A stretch of 64,000 bases of DNA, taken from positions 223,018-287,017 of the forward strand of contig MU400562.1 of NCBI GenBank assembly GCA_022578965.1, written 5' to 3'. Positions 48,140 through 61,186 of the stretch are shown here, one piece after another; the first letter of the stretch is position 1; each line of letters starts with the position of its first letter. The notes below the pieces were generated by a model. The model was not told where the DNA came from. It made no database searches and was given only the letters and a program-made list of their open reading frames with translations. The stretch comes from Xylaria sp. FL1777. Taxonomy: Eukaryota; Ascomycota; Sordariomycetes; Xylariales; Xylariaceae. Position numbers and translations under genes: made by a program.

Positions 48140-49099
48140 TCATGATCGAGATGTATCTCTCCCAGTAGCTGTAATTGCACCGTTACCTGAGCTCACAGGT
48201 ACGGCAAGAGGTAGGTTTCGGGCCTTTTGCGTAAGAGCAACGATCTCCTGCAGCATAAGCTCCCGAGTACTGCGAGTCAGTTCATCGACATCTTCAGCCG
48301 TTAATCCGGCAGTTGGTATGGGATCCAAAACTATGGTTGCGTTAGTAATCATTGCGATACCCCGGTACTTCACATTCGTCTCACCTTTGACTGGTATTTT
48401 ACCCCCATTGAAAACGAAACTCTTGATGTGCAGAATATGAGAATAATTTGCTACCACCACTGGAACTATAGGCACACCGGCTTGTACAGCTAGGTGAAAT
48501 GCCCCTTTCTTGAATGGCAGTAGCACGGGCTCCTTGGCATAGCTACGAGTGCCTTCTGGAAACATGTAGACGCTCTGCTTGCGCCTCTGAATCTCCTCAG
48601 CGGCGCCGGCCATGGCGTCTCTTGCGTTCTGGGAGTTCTTCCTGTCGATAAAAACAGTCCCGCTCAGTGACATAAACCAGCCCAGAAACGGCACACTCTT
48701 CAAGTTCTTCTTTGCCGTTACACTGCAGTGTTTGGGGAACATGCATCCCAGCATCAAGACGTCGAGTTCGGTCTGGTGGTTTCCGATAAAGACGGCTGGG
48801 CGAACAGTTTCGAGGTATTTGTTCGGATCTTCGACCTCGAAGGAAATGCCAGTGGTCAGGGCCATGACATACTTGAAAGCACGCGCAGTGGTCCATTGGG
48901 CTATCTGCTCACGGCCGAGGATTCGCAAGACTATCGAGGCGATGGCACCATAGATAGCACATATTATGAGGGAGATGTAGGCAGCGAGCGCACGAGCGAC
49001 GAAGGCCGCCTTGGGCACAACAGCGGAAAGCATGTAGAAAGCCACGACAAGCCCAGTGTAACCGGCGAGGAAGTAGGTCAGATACGAAGTAAACGACAT
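48140..49099 (-). CDS. SLC1: 1-acyl-sn-glycerol-3-phosphate acyltransferase (lysophosphatidate acyltransferase)
   Basis: This PlsC-family enzyme acylates lysophosphatidic acid to phosphatidic acid in the ER membrane, a step of phospholipid and triacylglycerol synthesis. It is a single exon of 319 residues. Two hydrophobic segments lie near the N-terminus (about 8-28 and 35-60). The catalytic HX4D motif is NHQTELD at 107-113, and the substrate-binding motif FPEGTRS is at 180-186. The segment GVPIVPVVVANYS at 208-220 is a third conserved block. The C-terminal tail is Ser/Thr-rich. The ATG at 49099 precedes the first hydrophobic segment directly, as expected. It is intronless, unlike most of its neighbours. 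Confidence 0.95.
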   Translation of the reverse strand: MSFTSYLTYFLAGYTGLVVAFYMLSAVVPKAAFVARALAAYISLIICAIYGAIASIVLRILGREQIAQWTTARAFKYVMALTTGISFEVEDPNKYLETVRPAVFIGNHQTELDVLMLGCMFPKHCSVTAKKNLKSVPFLGWFMSLSGTVFIDRKNSQNARDAMAGAAEEIQRRKQSVYMFPEGTRSYAKEPVLLPFKKGAFHLAVQAGVPIVPVVVANYSHILHIKSFVFNGGKIPVKGETNVKYRGIAMITNATIVLDPIPTAGLTAEDVDELTRSTRELMLQEIVALTQKARNLPLAVPVSSGNGAITATGRDTSRS

Positions 49100-50624
49100 G
49101 TTATTGCACCATGGGGAATTCGAGGAATGTGGAGGACGAGGACGATGGTCTCGGAGTGAAAAGACCTGTCGAACGTAGCGAGCTTGGCGCCCTTTTCGTC
49201 ATTCGCTGGTGCGAGAATGTATGGTCGTGTGCCGGCACCACTGGAAGGTTTGTTGGGATGGGACGGAATTACATACACTTAGACGGAGAGAGAAAATAAA
49301 ACGACCGGGGAGTCGGGAGGTGCTAAGAAAATATAGGAGGTAATGCTTCTAATGAGTAGGTACATAGTATATGTAACTTGAGGACAGTGGATATGAATAC
49401 TGTAGGTGCAGTTGAAGTTGATACCATTCGGGTTCACAAGACGGGAGACAGCACAAATTTGGAGCAGCGTAGGTGTGTCGCTGTACCAGGTACAGAAAAG
49501 TGGTGGACTGTCCGCTGGCCATGGTGGGGTGTGAGGGTAAGCCTCGGCCGTTCGCGCAGTGACGAAATTGGGGTGATACCCACCCGTTTTGGGTAGTGTA
49601 AGGGCCTAGTGTAGGGGGCTCCTACCTAGTACTATGTTGTTGAGCCAATCAGCGCCGAGCCGGTGCAGACTAGTGCTCTATAAATCAGGGGTCGTGGTCA
49701 GCCATTTGGGTCATTTACACATGTGACGAGTCGGCTCAACACCACAACATTTCCAGGCCTGCAGGGTTACTACCTGTCTGTACATGTACTTTGTCTTTGA
49801 GTTCTGCCCTACATCTGCCTCCCTCATGGCGCATATTGTTTCATATGACATGTCTCTTAATATGTCGGTCTGGTATCTAGTTATGCCAGCAGATTCTCTT
49901 CAGCTAGCCATGGTATGTGCTATGACGTAGGAGGCCGAAGACCGTCTGATAGTTCCAAGGACTGGAATGCTATTGATCTTGGGCACGTGCTGGGTAGGAT
50001 CTATCCAGCAAGTCCAGCAAGACCTCTATCCAAGCGGGGAGCCATCATCTATCTAAGTACCTACATACTAGAGGTACCTAGATTGTAGCGGTATAACGTC
50101 AGTCATGTGGGTAGCGTACATATGTACCTACTTAATGTTTGGATACCACACATTCAGCTTAGGTACCTCATTAAGATACCTATGTGGGTAGAATTAGTAG
50201 GCACTGGGTAATTTGCATGATGCTTACTCGAGCCGTCTCAACGAAGCACCTTCGAAATTAGTATCAATACCAATGCCTACTGCGTACTTTGCCAACACCT
50301 TGACTACACCATTAAACCCAAAGCGTGCTAGAGGGTGTCTAATTGCCACGTGCTCGAGTTCAGACTAGCTATCGCATTTCTGCCGCTCGTCCGTTGCTAA
50401 TCATGTCAGTGCGTTCCCTGGAAAGGAAATCATATACCTACACGAGTCAAATGAAGTATAAGGCAGCTTGTTATAGGACCTGAATTACATAATTAATCCT
50501 ACTAGCTACCAGCATGTGGTGGCTATACAGCATGCCTGGAAACCAACCATGATTTACCCTAATGTGCAGCGGGACAGCATCTTAAGCTTGTAACCCTGCT
50601 TGACTTATATTACAACACGAAAAC
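49100..50624. other. Intergenic region upstream of SLC1
   Basis: About 1.5 kb. TACCTA/TAGGTA words cluster at 50050-50210, but I see no exact ten-base palindrome there. No ORF has recognisable content. Confidence 0.6.
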
Positions 50625-52288
50625 CTACAAAAAGAGGGAAATAATCATCACCAGCAAAATAATGCAAGTGTGGCTACAACCTCCGTCGCTGTCACCCCAG
50701 AACACTCTGACGGGTCGCTTCTTGCTCGAGTCTCCGCCGGACGTGGCAGGACTTATGGTATTGCTGGAGTAAGCAGTGACGGTGCTGTATGTGTGATGGA
50801 GGTTGGGCGTGTAAGCGAACGGTGTATACTGGGTGATGAACTCCATGGTGACGTTTCCAGACACAGTGACCATCTCTACAGTGATAGCGCCAGTGCCATT
50901 GGCGACTACAACACTCCCAAGCAAGGTGTCGCTCACCGGGTACGACGCGTGGGGGACTGTAGTTGTCGCAGTGCTCGTTCCAACCGTGATACCGAAAGCG
51001 GAGACGTCATTGGTAGAAATAAGGCTTCCGGGGTTAACCGTGATTGTTAATGTTGATCTGTTGGTGGCAGTAGAGCGGGAGCTGATCATGGCAGACCCTG
51101 TGCAGTTTGTAGTGAGGAATTCAGTAGGTACGGGAGAAACAGTCTGCACAACCGTGGTTGTGGTAACGTCCGAAACTGTGATATCCCTGGTAGAGACAGA
51201 TATACCAACCGCCCCGGTCTGGGCCTGGGTTGACGGCGGTGAGACGTAGACAGTCTCTGTCACATTCACAAGCGACTGATTTGTTTCGGTAATTGTACTG
51301 CCACTTTCTAGAGCCCGCGTAGTCGATGACAATGTTACCGTGGTACCCTTGGTGATAGTGGCATAAGGGGTCACTGTGACAGTCTCAGTTCCAGTATACT
51401 CCTCGCAGTCGGAGGCCGAGTGCCAGATCGTGGTCGTGGTGGTCACTGTAACATGGGGCCTTGTAGTTTTAGTGACTTGAACAGCTGAAGACTGTGCATT
51501 AGGCGTCGACGAATTATCGGTGTACCCAGACGTTAGCGAGATGACAGTGTTGGTAGTCACAGTCGGTCCGTGTTGGATGCTGCTACTGCTGGAAATATGT
51601 AAGTTAAAGAGCCATGGGGTAATTTCCGAAGTGACAGAGATGTGGTGCAGAATTACTCACTCGGGCACAGAGTTTGTCTGGCCATCCACGTCGGAAGAAA
51701 CCAGCGTAGAGTTGTAGGAAACTGTTACGGTCTCGGCATGGAATGTGCTGTAAGGGATAACGGTAACCATAACAATAGACGTCGAGGTATCATCAGAGAC
51801 AGAAGCATCGGTCGTCTGAGTGGTCAGACTGGCAACAGGAATCGGGGAAACAACTGTCTCCGTAGTTACATCGGTTGACGTGAGGGTGAGGGTGATGGTT
51901 GTAGAGACGGGGGTGGCATTGGGATACGAAGTATTATTTCCATAGATATAAGGACCTTGTTTCTTGTTATGATTTGGGTCAACATTGCAAGGCTCGATCT
52001 GGTCGTGTGTCTCGATGAGGCAGGAAGCTAAACCCTATGTCAGCATTCGACTGAGCTTTTCGTGATTATCATATAACTCACTGGTCAACACAATATCATC
52101 CTCCATGGCGGCGGGGACAGAGACCACAGTCGCAAATCCGCCAGCAACCATTGTAGCAAGCATCATCAGTCTCAGGCTTACTAGTAGTAAGTTAGGAATA
52201 GCTCTGAAATTACCTAGCTATAGGTGAAATTGTTGCACTTACGGCGCAAGGCAACCCCGCCCCAAATGTTGGAGTTGCGATGAGACAT
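50625..52288 (-). CDS. Ser/Thr-rich surface protein, possible GPI anchor
   Basis: The four exons are 52288-52243, 52180-52082, 52027-51661 and 51588-50625. The introns are 62, 54 and 72 nt with donors gtaagt, gtgagt and gtgagt, all keeping frame. The product is 491 residues. A hydrophobic segment at about 17-40 (LMMLATMVAGGFATVV) could be a signal peptide or signal anchor. Two Cys follow soon after. The rest is dominated by Thr, Ser and Val in imperfect repeats such as TTETVVSPIPV and TVTVTPYATITKG, with N-glycosylation sites. The C-terminus ends in a hydrophobic tail (CIILLVMIISLFL) after small residues (GDSDGG), which suits a GPI signal. It probably sits in the cell wall or plasma membrane. 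I do not recognise a named family. Confidence 0.72.
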
Positions 52289-54424
52289 GATGAATAACGG
52301 ATGCAGGGAACTTGATTTACTAATATTGGGTCAGTTTACAACAGGATGGTTGTAGTAGAATCAAGGTATGCATGTTTGGATGATCAGATGAACCCACGTA
52401 TCAATGGAGCTGTTGTTGGGGAACAGAGCTAGAGGCAACTGGTTGTTGGGCGGCAGAGCGGGATGTACGTGTTGTATTCGGAGAGAAAGTATGGAGGAGT
52501 GTTCAAGGTGATGTACTAAAGGAATTAAAAACAATAGTTACAAGAATATCGAGGAATGGGCATGGATGGAACTGATGACTGAGGTAGACGAGGATCATGA
52601 GCATGTGTTTGAAGTCGAGAGGAGGAAGCCTACTGGACATCTCATTCGTAGAGCTCTAGAGCGCAGGAGCAAGAAGAGGTCGACTTACTATTGATGCTGG
52701 TACTAACGCTGTCGAGAGTCGTTGTCGGTGTAAATGAGGGTTCCACGATGTGTGCGTGAGACGAGAGACGTTGGAAGTGGGATGAAAGCGGAACTAAGAG
52801 TTGAGAGGGGAGAAAATAAGACAATCGTTCGGTTGGGAAAGAAGTACATACAGGTATGCGTGTAGGCAGTTGAGAGCGTGTGGACCGTGGCAATGAATGA
52901 AGAATAGAGATTTTATGGAAGTAAACAGAAGCAATGGAACTCGTGCACGTCAGGGATTCCGAATTGACTGTCAAGTAAACATTGTATTTCAAACCCACAC
53001 TTATTCTTGGATACCAAGGTACAATGGGAATAGGCTCTGGGGGACACTACAGATAGCGGTACATAAATGTCCCAAGCAGATACAGATGATTATTCTCCAA
53101 TCCGGCTACATCAGACGTATGTTGCGTTTTGGCATTCCTTAGTAGGGCTATTGAATTTTCATAACCCCTTCTTTGACCTAGACTAGAAAAATACAGCGAC
53201 GGATTTCATATCTAGTAAGTAACCAAACTACAAACTCAAGTTATACACGTAATGAGGCTGCGGTTGATAGGTTTGAGCAGTCTCTTATATCAGCCTACTT
53301 GCTCATCTAGTCTACCTGAGTGAACATTTCACTATAGACATCCTAGGCTAAGCAAAGCAGACCTAGGGGAGTAACAGCGGTAGCAATGGATTAACCTGTA
53401 TTCAATTTATGCCCACGTCTCAACTATAAGCTAGAAGGCTTTCTCTCGACAGGTATGCTTCGTTTATTTGGAAACCAAAGATGGTTCCCTCTTTATGGTA
53501 CTTTAAAAGTTTGAGGCCATATTCTTCAACTCTCAACCCGGTCGGATTCTCGCATCCCCCAAGTCAGCAATTTTTTGATTCTTTATGAAAATTTTGGAAG
53601 ATATTCATGGTTTAACATGCATGATCCAGTAGGAAGAAGAGAGGAGGTAGTCTAGGGATACCTATTGTTGACTTCAGAGCTGAGCCACAAGCTGTGGTGG
53701 GGCGTCTACCAATATACCTAGGTACATTTTTGGCTTAGTGGCAATCAATACCAAGATCATTATTCCCGCGAATCAATGTTGTTTAGCCACCTACCGAGGT
53801 AGAGAGTAAGTACACAGTACATTTCAAAAGCGACACTGAGAAAAGTAAGTATGTGCTCTAACACACGTCCCAGGTACTTTATTTACACTCTTGCATGCGC
53901 CACGCGGGTGGGTCTCATTCGCACTTGCCCTCAAAAGGATGTACCTTAGTTACAGTGCCAATACCTCTGGCAAAAGTAGAGCTTAGCGCGTACCTGTTGA
54001 TTGATGCGACCAAGTCGCGTAGCACTCGCCTCGCCTAAAAAAGACAGGAGATAGCTAGGTTGCTTAGATAGGACAACTCGAACACAATCGTAAGCTGGTG
54101 ATGACCTCGTCACGTCTTTCCACACGCTCTTCTCGTGGCCTCCCAAACTAGCCAGCGTCAGCGCCAGCGCCAGCCCCTGCGCCTCTGTCCATGTTAGAAA
54201 CAGCCCCAACCATTTTTTAGCCCGTATATCATTGCCTGTATCGGTGTGTTACTCCTGCATCGCCTTCCATTCATCGCTTTGACGCACTGCGGCCTTCCGC
54301 CCCTTCGAGCCCCGCCCTCACCTTGCACCAAGCTCGGGCCCAGCGCATTCGGTCTTCGTCGCATCTCCCACGATCGGCCTCGGTCCCAACAAGGAAGCCT
54401 TGATCATATTACGCTGGGCTGGCC
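52289..54424. promoter_or_regulatory. Divergent region between the Ser/Thr-rich protein gene and PDS5
   Basis: About 2.1 kb. It contains one exact TACCTAGGTA at 53715-53724. The ORF at 52998-52642 (-) is Ser/Leu-rich but lies in the probable 5' leader of the surface-protein gene and has no family resemblance. I see no RNA gene. Confidence 0.55.
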
Positions 54425-57400
54425 ATGGCGCGACGCCGAGAGCAGCCTGTGGAGGAGGATGAGCAGGAGATGGACGAGGGGCTGGTGGCGCTTCAGTTCA
54501 ACGAGCAGTTGTCATGGCGTGCTGGAAAACCAATTGCGACAGGCGAGCTGCTGCGCCGTCTGGAGAAACTCTCTAAAGAGCTGGCCGATATGGACCAGGA
54601 AACCGTCGACAAGACTTCTCTCCACGGCGTGGCCAAAGATCTTGCCTCCCACAACCTGCTGGCGCATAAGGAGGCTGGTGTGAAAGCATATGTTGCATCG
54701 TGCTTGGTGGACGTCCTCAAGCTATGTGCGCCCGAGGCTCCTTTTACCCCCAAACAACTTAAGGTACGCTTGGTGTATACACATGAAGAAGTTGAGTCCG
54801 CGCTGATGCTTAACTTTCCCAGGAAATATTTACCCTTTTTGTCAGAGTCATACTCCCTGCACTCTGGAATCCATCTCATGCATACAATACCCAACATAAA
54901 TACGTCCTCGCGTCACTGGCCGATGTCAAAAGTATCCTCTTAATTAACGACGTCAATAACTCGGAAGAGCTCTTACTTGAGCTCTTCTCCACATTTTTCG
55001 ATGGCATCTCTGGATCGTTCAAGTCCTCGTCAGGCGAACAGGTGGCAAAGGATGTTGAGTTCCACATGACAGAAGTCATGGTGACTCTGGTTGACGAGAG
55101 CACTTCATTGCCGCCTCCTGTATTGGATGTTATAATGGCCCAGTTTCTCCGAGCCGCTCCCCGCGGAGGTCACAAAGAAAAGACGGATTCTAATGGGACC
55201 CAAACGACGCTATTACCCAAGGAGGAACCAGAGGCATATGTCATGGCCAAAACTGTGTGTAATTCCTGCCCTGACAGAATGGCACGCTACGTCGGGCAGT
55301 ATTTCAGTGATGTGATCATGGATGTATCCGGAAAAGGGGGCCATGGGAATGGGCACAAAGACGATGAGCAGTCAGACGACGAGGCAGCGCCTTCTGGGCC
55401 TTCCGAAGCCGACTTCAAGGAGTTGCGCAAAGCTCACCAACTTCTTCGTGAGCTTTGGCGCGCAGCCCCAACAGTACTTCCTAATGTGATACCCCAAGTT
55501 GATGCCGAACTATCTGCTGATAATGTATCTTTGCGTCTTCTGGCTACCGAAACATTAGGAGACATGATTTCAGGAATCGGAGCTGCTGGACCTCCGCCAC
55601 CCCCTGTTCTAGACCCAGCGGCCTATCCTCCATTGAGACTGGGCGATGAAGTACCGGACCACCCTATGACAAGCATACTGACTACCCCTATCTCGCCCCT
55701 TTCTTTCGCTCAGACTCATCCACAAGCGTTCCAAAACTTTATTGGGCGGAAGAATGATAAGTCATCTCTGATTCGTGCCGCGTGGACGGTGGGCGTGGGC
55801 CATATCGTGTCAACATCGGCTGGTGGTATTGGGCTAAGTCGAGAAGACGAATCAGTATTTGTCACTGGCCTCCGTGATAAGCTTAACGATAGTGATGAAA
55901 AAGTGCGTCTCGCCGCAGTTACCGCGATACAAGCTTTTAGCTTTCGCGACATTGTGATAAAATTGGCAGCACTTGGAGGTGTTACTAAGGAAGGCTCAGT
56001 GTTGTTCACTCTCGCAGATCGATGCAGGGACAAGAGGTCTTCTGTACGTGTTGAGGCCATGGCTCTTCTAGGAAAGCTGTGGGGTGTTGCAAGCAGCGAG
56101 ATTGCTGCCGGCCAAGAGGCTGTCATATCCGCATTGTCGGGCATCCCATCCCGGATCTTTAACACATTCTATGCTAATGACCTTGAGCTCAATGTTCTCC
56201 TGGAACGAGTTGTTTACGAGTGCCTTGTACCTATGTCTTTCCCGCCCCCTCCAAAATCCAAGGCAGCTAAGTCGTCTAATGGTCAATCCCAATCACAGTC
56301 GACAAACGAGACGAGTTATGATCAAGACAGGATACGCGCGGAAAGAGTTCTCTTACTCGCGAAGGACATGGATAATAACGCGCGAAAAGCCTTCAACGCC
56401 CTTCAAGCCCGTCAACCTCAATTTTCCAAAGTATTAGAGAACTTGGTCCGCCAATGTGACGCCTTCAACGGAGGAAACCCTGAAGGGGATGCAGAGAGAA
56501 TACGACAGAATCTCAAGAAGATAGCTCAATATCTTGGCCAATATCTCCCAGATCCAATCAGAGTGGAAGCTGATTTACATGCCTTTGCTAATTGGCACGA
56601 TCGTCGAAGTTATCAGCTGATCAAATTTACCGTGTCCCCCGAGAGCGACTTCAAGACAATGCACAGAGCAATTAAAGAGCTTGTGAAAAGAGTCCAAGGG
56701 TCCCCTAAACCGCACATACTCGACACATTGCTACCGCTTCTCTATCGATGTGCGAATATTCTATTCAACAAGAGCCATCTTTCGACTTTTATGGACTGTT
56801 CCAAGAGCGACAAGGACGGCCTGGGAGCCGCAGCTCAGGAGATAACGACGGAAATATCACAAAACAATCCAGACCTATTCAAAACCCACGTTGGGCAAAT
56901 ATGCAAGGACTTGGTAGATGGTGCACCCAAACCTGATGAGACGAATGATGCAGCTATGGTCGAGACGCTCAAAGCCTGCTCATCGTACTCTCGAAAATAC
57001 CCAACTGAGCTTCCCAATGATCGAAAGTTCTCACAAGCGCTAATAAACTATGCATTGTTTGGGCAACCGGTTAAATCTGCCAAATATGCTGTTAATGTCT
57101 TGATGGCCCGGAAGGATGATAAGAGCTTGGTGTCGGCCACTGATCTTCTACAGAGAGTTATGAAGGATTGGGGCTACGGCACCACTCACTTCCTCAACAA
57201 GCTTGCAGCAGTCAGCCAGTTGGAGTTGCTGGCGACGACGGTGACAGCTGGCGCCAATGATGCAATTATGGACATGGCATTGAGAGATGTTCTTATGCAG
57301 GTTCGCACTGAAGCGAAAGACACAGACCCAGAATGGGTTCCCGACGTGGAAATTGACGAAGAGTGCCAGGTAAAATCATGGGCACTCAAACTAGTTGTAA

Positions 57401-59101
57401 ATCGTGTTCGGGGTATTCGGGATCTAGAAGAAGCGAAGGAGCTTGCCCCACCAGTCTTTAAACTTCTCCGGACCTTGTTGAAGGCACAAGGCGAACTTTG
57501 CAAAACGAAGGATACGCCAAAGCACCATAGAACACGATTGCGGCTACTGGCTGGTCAGCTTCTCTTGAAGTTGTGCACATCTAAGCATTTTGAGGAGCTT
57601 CTTTCTCCTGTAGATTTTAATCTGTTAGCCCTTCTCACTCAGGACACATGCGCAAATGTCCGCCGGCTTTTTGTTGAGAAACTCCAAAAGTATCTTGTCC
57701 AAAACAGACTTCGGCCACGATTCTATGCTATGATCTTCCTTACTGCGTTTGAGCCGCATGCAGAGTTCAAGAACCAGATTGAAACCTGGATTAGATCTCG
57801 CGCTCGGTTCTTCCGTGAGGCCAAGCAAAATGTCATGGAGTCGACAATGGGAAGACTTATTTCGCTCCTGGCGCATCATCCAGATTTCAGCCCAGAACCT
57901 GAGGAATTGGTGGACCACGCACGATATCTTCTCTTTTATGTGAGTAATGTCGCTACCGAGGCCAACTTTGGTATGATATTCAAGTACGCCGAGCGAGTGA
58001 AACAGACACTCGATGGCATCGATAATTCCAAAAGCGAAAGACTTTATATCCTCAGCGATCTAGCCCAGAATTTACTACGAAAATGGCAAGAACGGAAAAA
58101 TTGGAGTTTTCAAGCTTTCTCCGGTAAGATTGGTCTACCTGTGGGCTTGTACACCGCCCTTCCCAATCACCAAGCCGCGCAAGAGATTGCAGAGAAGCAG
58201 TACCTCCCTGAAGAAGTGGACGAACAATTGGATAATCTACTTAGGTCGGTGGACAAGAAAAAGGTATGCCCGTGATACTACTATTGTCCACATTTTCTTA
58301 TTCCCTTTACTTATGGTTGACATTATCATTCCTTAGAAGCGAAAGAGCGTCGATGAGCGAGCCGATGGCCAGCCCGCCCAGAAAAAGGCTAGGGTACCAG
58401 TTCCAAAAACTACCCCTAAAGCCCCTAAAGCCAGAGCACCTAAGCCTTCGAAGGCTTCTTCGAGCAGAGCATCGGGGAAACCGAAGGCTTTCACACGGTC
58501 TAAAAAAGCCAGAGCGTCGACTTCACCTGCACCCGAGTCTTCTCCTGTACCAGAGTCTGCCGATCGAAGACGCAGCGGTCGTACTAGAAAGAACTCGTCA
58601 TATGTAGAACGAGACGATACTGCAGACGATGATGATATGTTGGATGGTGTGGCGGAATGGCAGTACTACGATGACGAGGGTAACCTTATATCACAGGAAG
58701 ATGATGGCGATGACGGAGATGAGACTTCTAGTCTATCCGATGTCACCGAGGATGAGGCAGAAGCTATTGATGAAGATGACAACGAGGTAAAGGAAGATGG
58801 AACGAAGCCCGTAGAAGACGATCAGGAAGATTCCGAGCTTAGCGATATTGAAGACGAACAGGAACCACCACCTCCGTTGAAGCCAACAGGGCGCAAAGGC
58901 CGCTCCGCTGCTCCCGCTTCTACTGTGGCGAAGAGCCTACCCTCCAGACCGGCTGTGAAAGATGATACGCCGAAGAGCAAATCGACCACAGCCAGTGCTA
59001 CGAAATCGAAACCAGCGCCTAAGGCTAGGCCTGTTAGCACTCGAGCGACAAGATCTAGAAGAGCAGTCGCCAAAGAGGAAGCAGACGATGATTCGGAGTA
59101 G
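54425..59101 (+). CDS. PDS5: Sister chromatid cohesion protein Pds5
   Basis: Pds5 (Spo76/BimD) is a HEAT-repeat regulator that binds cohesin to control its loading, release and acetylation. The exons are 54425-54763, 54823-58263 and 58337-59101, with introns of 59 and 73 nt (gtacgc, gtatgc), both phase 0. The product is about 1514 residues, normal for the family. N-terminal segments such as KEIFTLFVRVILPALW (across splice join 1) and KYVLASLADVKSILLIND are typical. HEAT repeats fill most of exon 2. Exon 3 encodes a basic Lys/Ala/Pro-rich stretch (about 1265-1350), an acidic Asp/Glu block, and a final basic segment, all probably disordered and chromatin-binding. It is convergent with CEG1. Confidence 0.93.
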
Positions 59102-59898
59102 AGGATTTTAATTCCATGTCATGGTTTGGGAAACGAAACTCTGCTGATTAATTTGTGACTTATGACTTAGGGGGCGGGGTCAGTAATGGGCATGGGTGTT
59201 TTTGATGAGATACTTGAGTCCGATGACTATTTCTCTTCTTTTGTTTCATTCTCCTTTGCTTTCCTGGGGTTTCTATCTCCTACGATTTCGAGCTCAGATA
59301 TTTACCGCCCCCTTCTCTCCAAAACGCCATTGATGTATACCGACGTTCTTCGAGCGACGTGCTTTTTATACCCGGGTCATAAAATGAATATCAATAAATA
59401 CAAAATACCGTGATGGTATTTCTCTCTTTCTTTGAGGTGCTTCGGCTTGTTTCTAACGTTGCCATGTGAAAGCGCTATCGTAGTAGGAAAAGGATCCTTT
59501 CCCTCCGTTTGTTGTCCAGAAAACCCCACTTAAGAATTATATCACCCACCGTGAATAAATGGCTGTAAACCCGAACCAACACCCAAAAAAACACGCTTGA
59601 TGCTGTGTCCGTTCCTTTTCATGGTGCCCCAGAGCCAACCTACCAGCCGTCCTGAACTCCATTGAACTAATTAATTTACCATACACGAAGATTGTCCTGG
59701 TCAGAGCTATCGCAGTATAGCTTCCTTCTCTCTCATACTTGCTCGAAGGGGATATTACTCTTTAAAAAAAATAAGAAATAGGAAAAATCATCTATCGACA
59801 ACATCTTCCTCTGCAATGACACAACCCAACCCATTGGGTTACAAGAGCCGGGCCTTTATTCCATGGCCATGTAAACGGTAGTGTTTCTATTATTTTGT
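59102..59898. other. Spacer between convergent PDS5 and CEG1
   Basis: About 800 bp containing the two 3' regions. An A-rich run is at 59764-59790. No gene is supported; the ORF at 59186-59413 is probably chance. Confidence 0.6.
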
Positions 59899-61186
59899 TC
59901 AGCGTCCTTTTCGCTGTTGCTCCCGGGCCTTCCAGTTATCCCGTATGCTCTTGGCGGCGTTGTACAGGTCCTCCTGGTTCACGCCGTCGCGGATGCTCTC
60001 GATGACATTGTTCACGACGCTTATGTGGTTACCATCGGTCTTGTCGTCGCGAAATCGGTAGAAGCGCCACCGCTTCTGCGCGTCCATGTAGGCCTCGACG
60101 ACGCGCTCGTCTAGCGGGTCGCCGAGGGACTTCAGGATCTCCCACTCGGAATTTTCAAGGTGCATGTCGGCGTAATATTGGTAGCCGTTCGGCCAGCCAC
60201 CGCCGTGATGAGCGAGGAGCTGCACGGTTGGCTTGGTATCGTAGTCGAAGAAGGTCCCGGTGATGCCCTCGGCGCGGTCTATTTCGTCAAGCTCGATGAC
60301 GGGGAAATTGAGTTTCCAGACGAAGTCGACTGTGTTATCCTCGGCATCTTTCCACTTCAGAATATGCGGATCGGTACCCGGCTTGTACTCGCTCTTCAGG
60401 CATGTGAAAATGAGGCCGTCGTTGCCGTGCTTCAGGTTGCGGATTACGTCCTTGAACATCTTCTCGATGCCATACGCAAACTGCATGGCCTTCTGGTCCA
60501 CGAAAAAGGGCTGGAATGGTCGCTCGCCTGGAAACCCGTCTAGGAGCCGCTTGTACGGCTTGAATACCTGCTCTTGGAAGTAGCCTAGGCGCTTGCCGAG
60601 CTCGCGGTTCATCAGCACCAGGCCATCTAGCACCAGGCAGTCGAAGACGAGATATCGCGGCTCCTTGCGCCCGTCGCCCAGGGTGTCCATGACGAGCTCG
60701 CCGTCTAAGACGGTGGCGCTGTGGAATGCGACGTGGTCGTTGGGGAGGGGGAAGTGGAGGTTACCACGGTTGATATACCAGTAGTCGTTTTTCCGGTCGA
60801 TGAAGTAGTGCACCTCTTGGCCGTCCTCGTCTTCGGTCATGTATAGCAGGTAGCGCATGCCATCGGATTTCTCGCAAACGTAGTAGCTAGTTTGGTGATT
60901 GCGCTGTCAGCCTCCCGATACGTCCGATTATGCGGCGGTGATGCTGCTTTGTCTGATTACACTAGGGGAAGGGGAATGATGGAAGGGCTTACTCCTCACG
61001 CCGCAGCTCGTCTAGGTGCTTCCGCGAGAAGCTGACGGGTTGCGCGCCAGGGAATCCAGTGGACGATCGACCAAGGAGGGTGGCGACCTCCTTGCGCATC
61101 GTCATGAGGAGGTCGCCCTCGGCCCTCAATCCTGGCTCGTCGATGGATTGGATCTGGACGGGCACATCTGGGCCATTTTGATCCAT
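59899..61186 (-). CDS. CEG1: mRNA-capping enzyme, guanylyltransferase subunit (Ceg1)
   Basis: This enzyme transfers GMP from GTP to the 5' diphosphate end of nascent RNA polymerase II transcripts in the nucleus. The exons are 61186-60993 and 60886-59899 (106-nt intron, donor gtaagc), giving 393 residues. The nucleotidyltransferase motif I, EKSDGMR, places the covalent GMP lysine at 71, just after the splice join (LRRED-YYVCEKSDGMR). Later motifs are seen in order: DGELV (motif III), LVFDCLVLDG (IIIa), NDGLIFT (IV), ILKWKD (V) and the OB-fold segment RWRFYRFRDDKTDGN. No triphosphatase domain is fused, as usual in fungi. The start at MDQNGPD is preferred over upstream in-frame codons. Confidence 0.95.

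Noticed and set aside
52642..52998. 118-codon Ser/Leu-rich ORF on the minus strand
   Set aside because: It lies in the probable leader of the surface-protein gene and has no recognisable features.
59186..59413. 75-codon ORF downstream of PDS5
   Set aside because: It lies between two convergent genes, has random composition, and probably falls in the 3' untranslated region.
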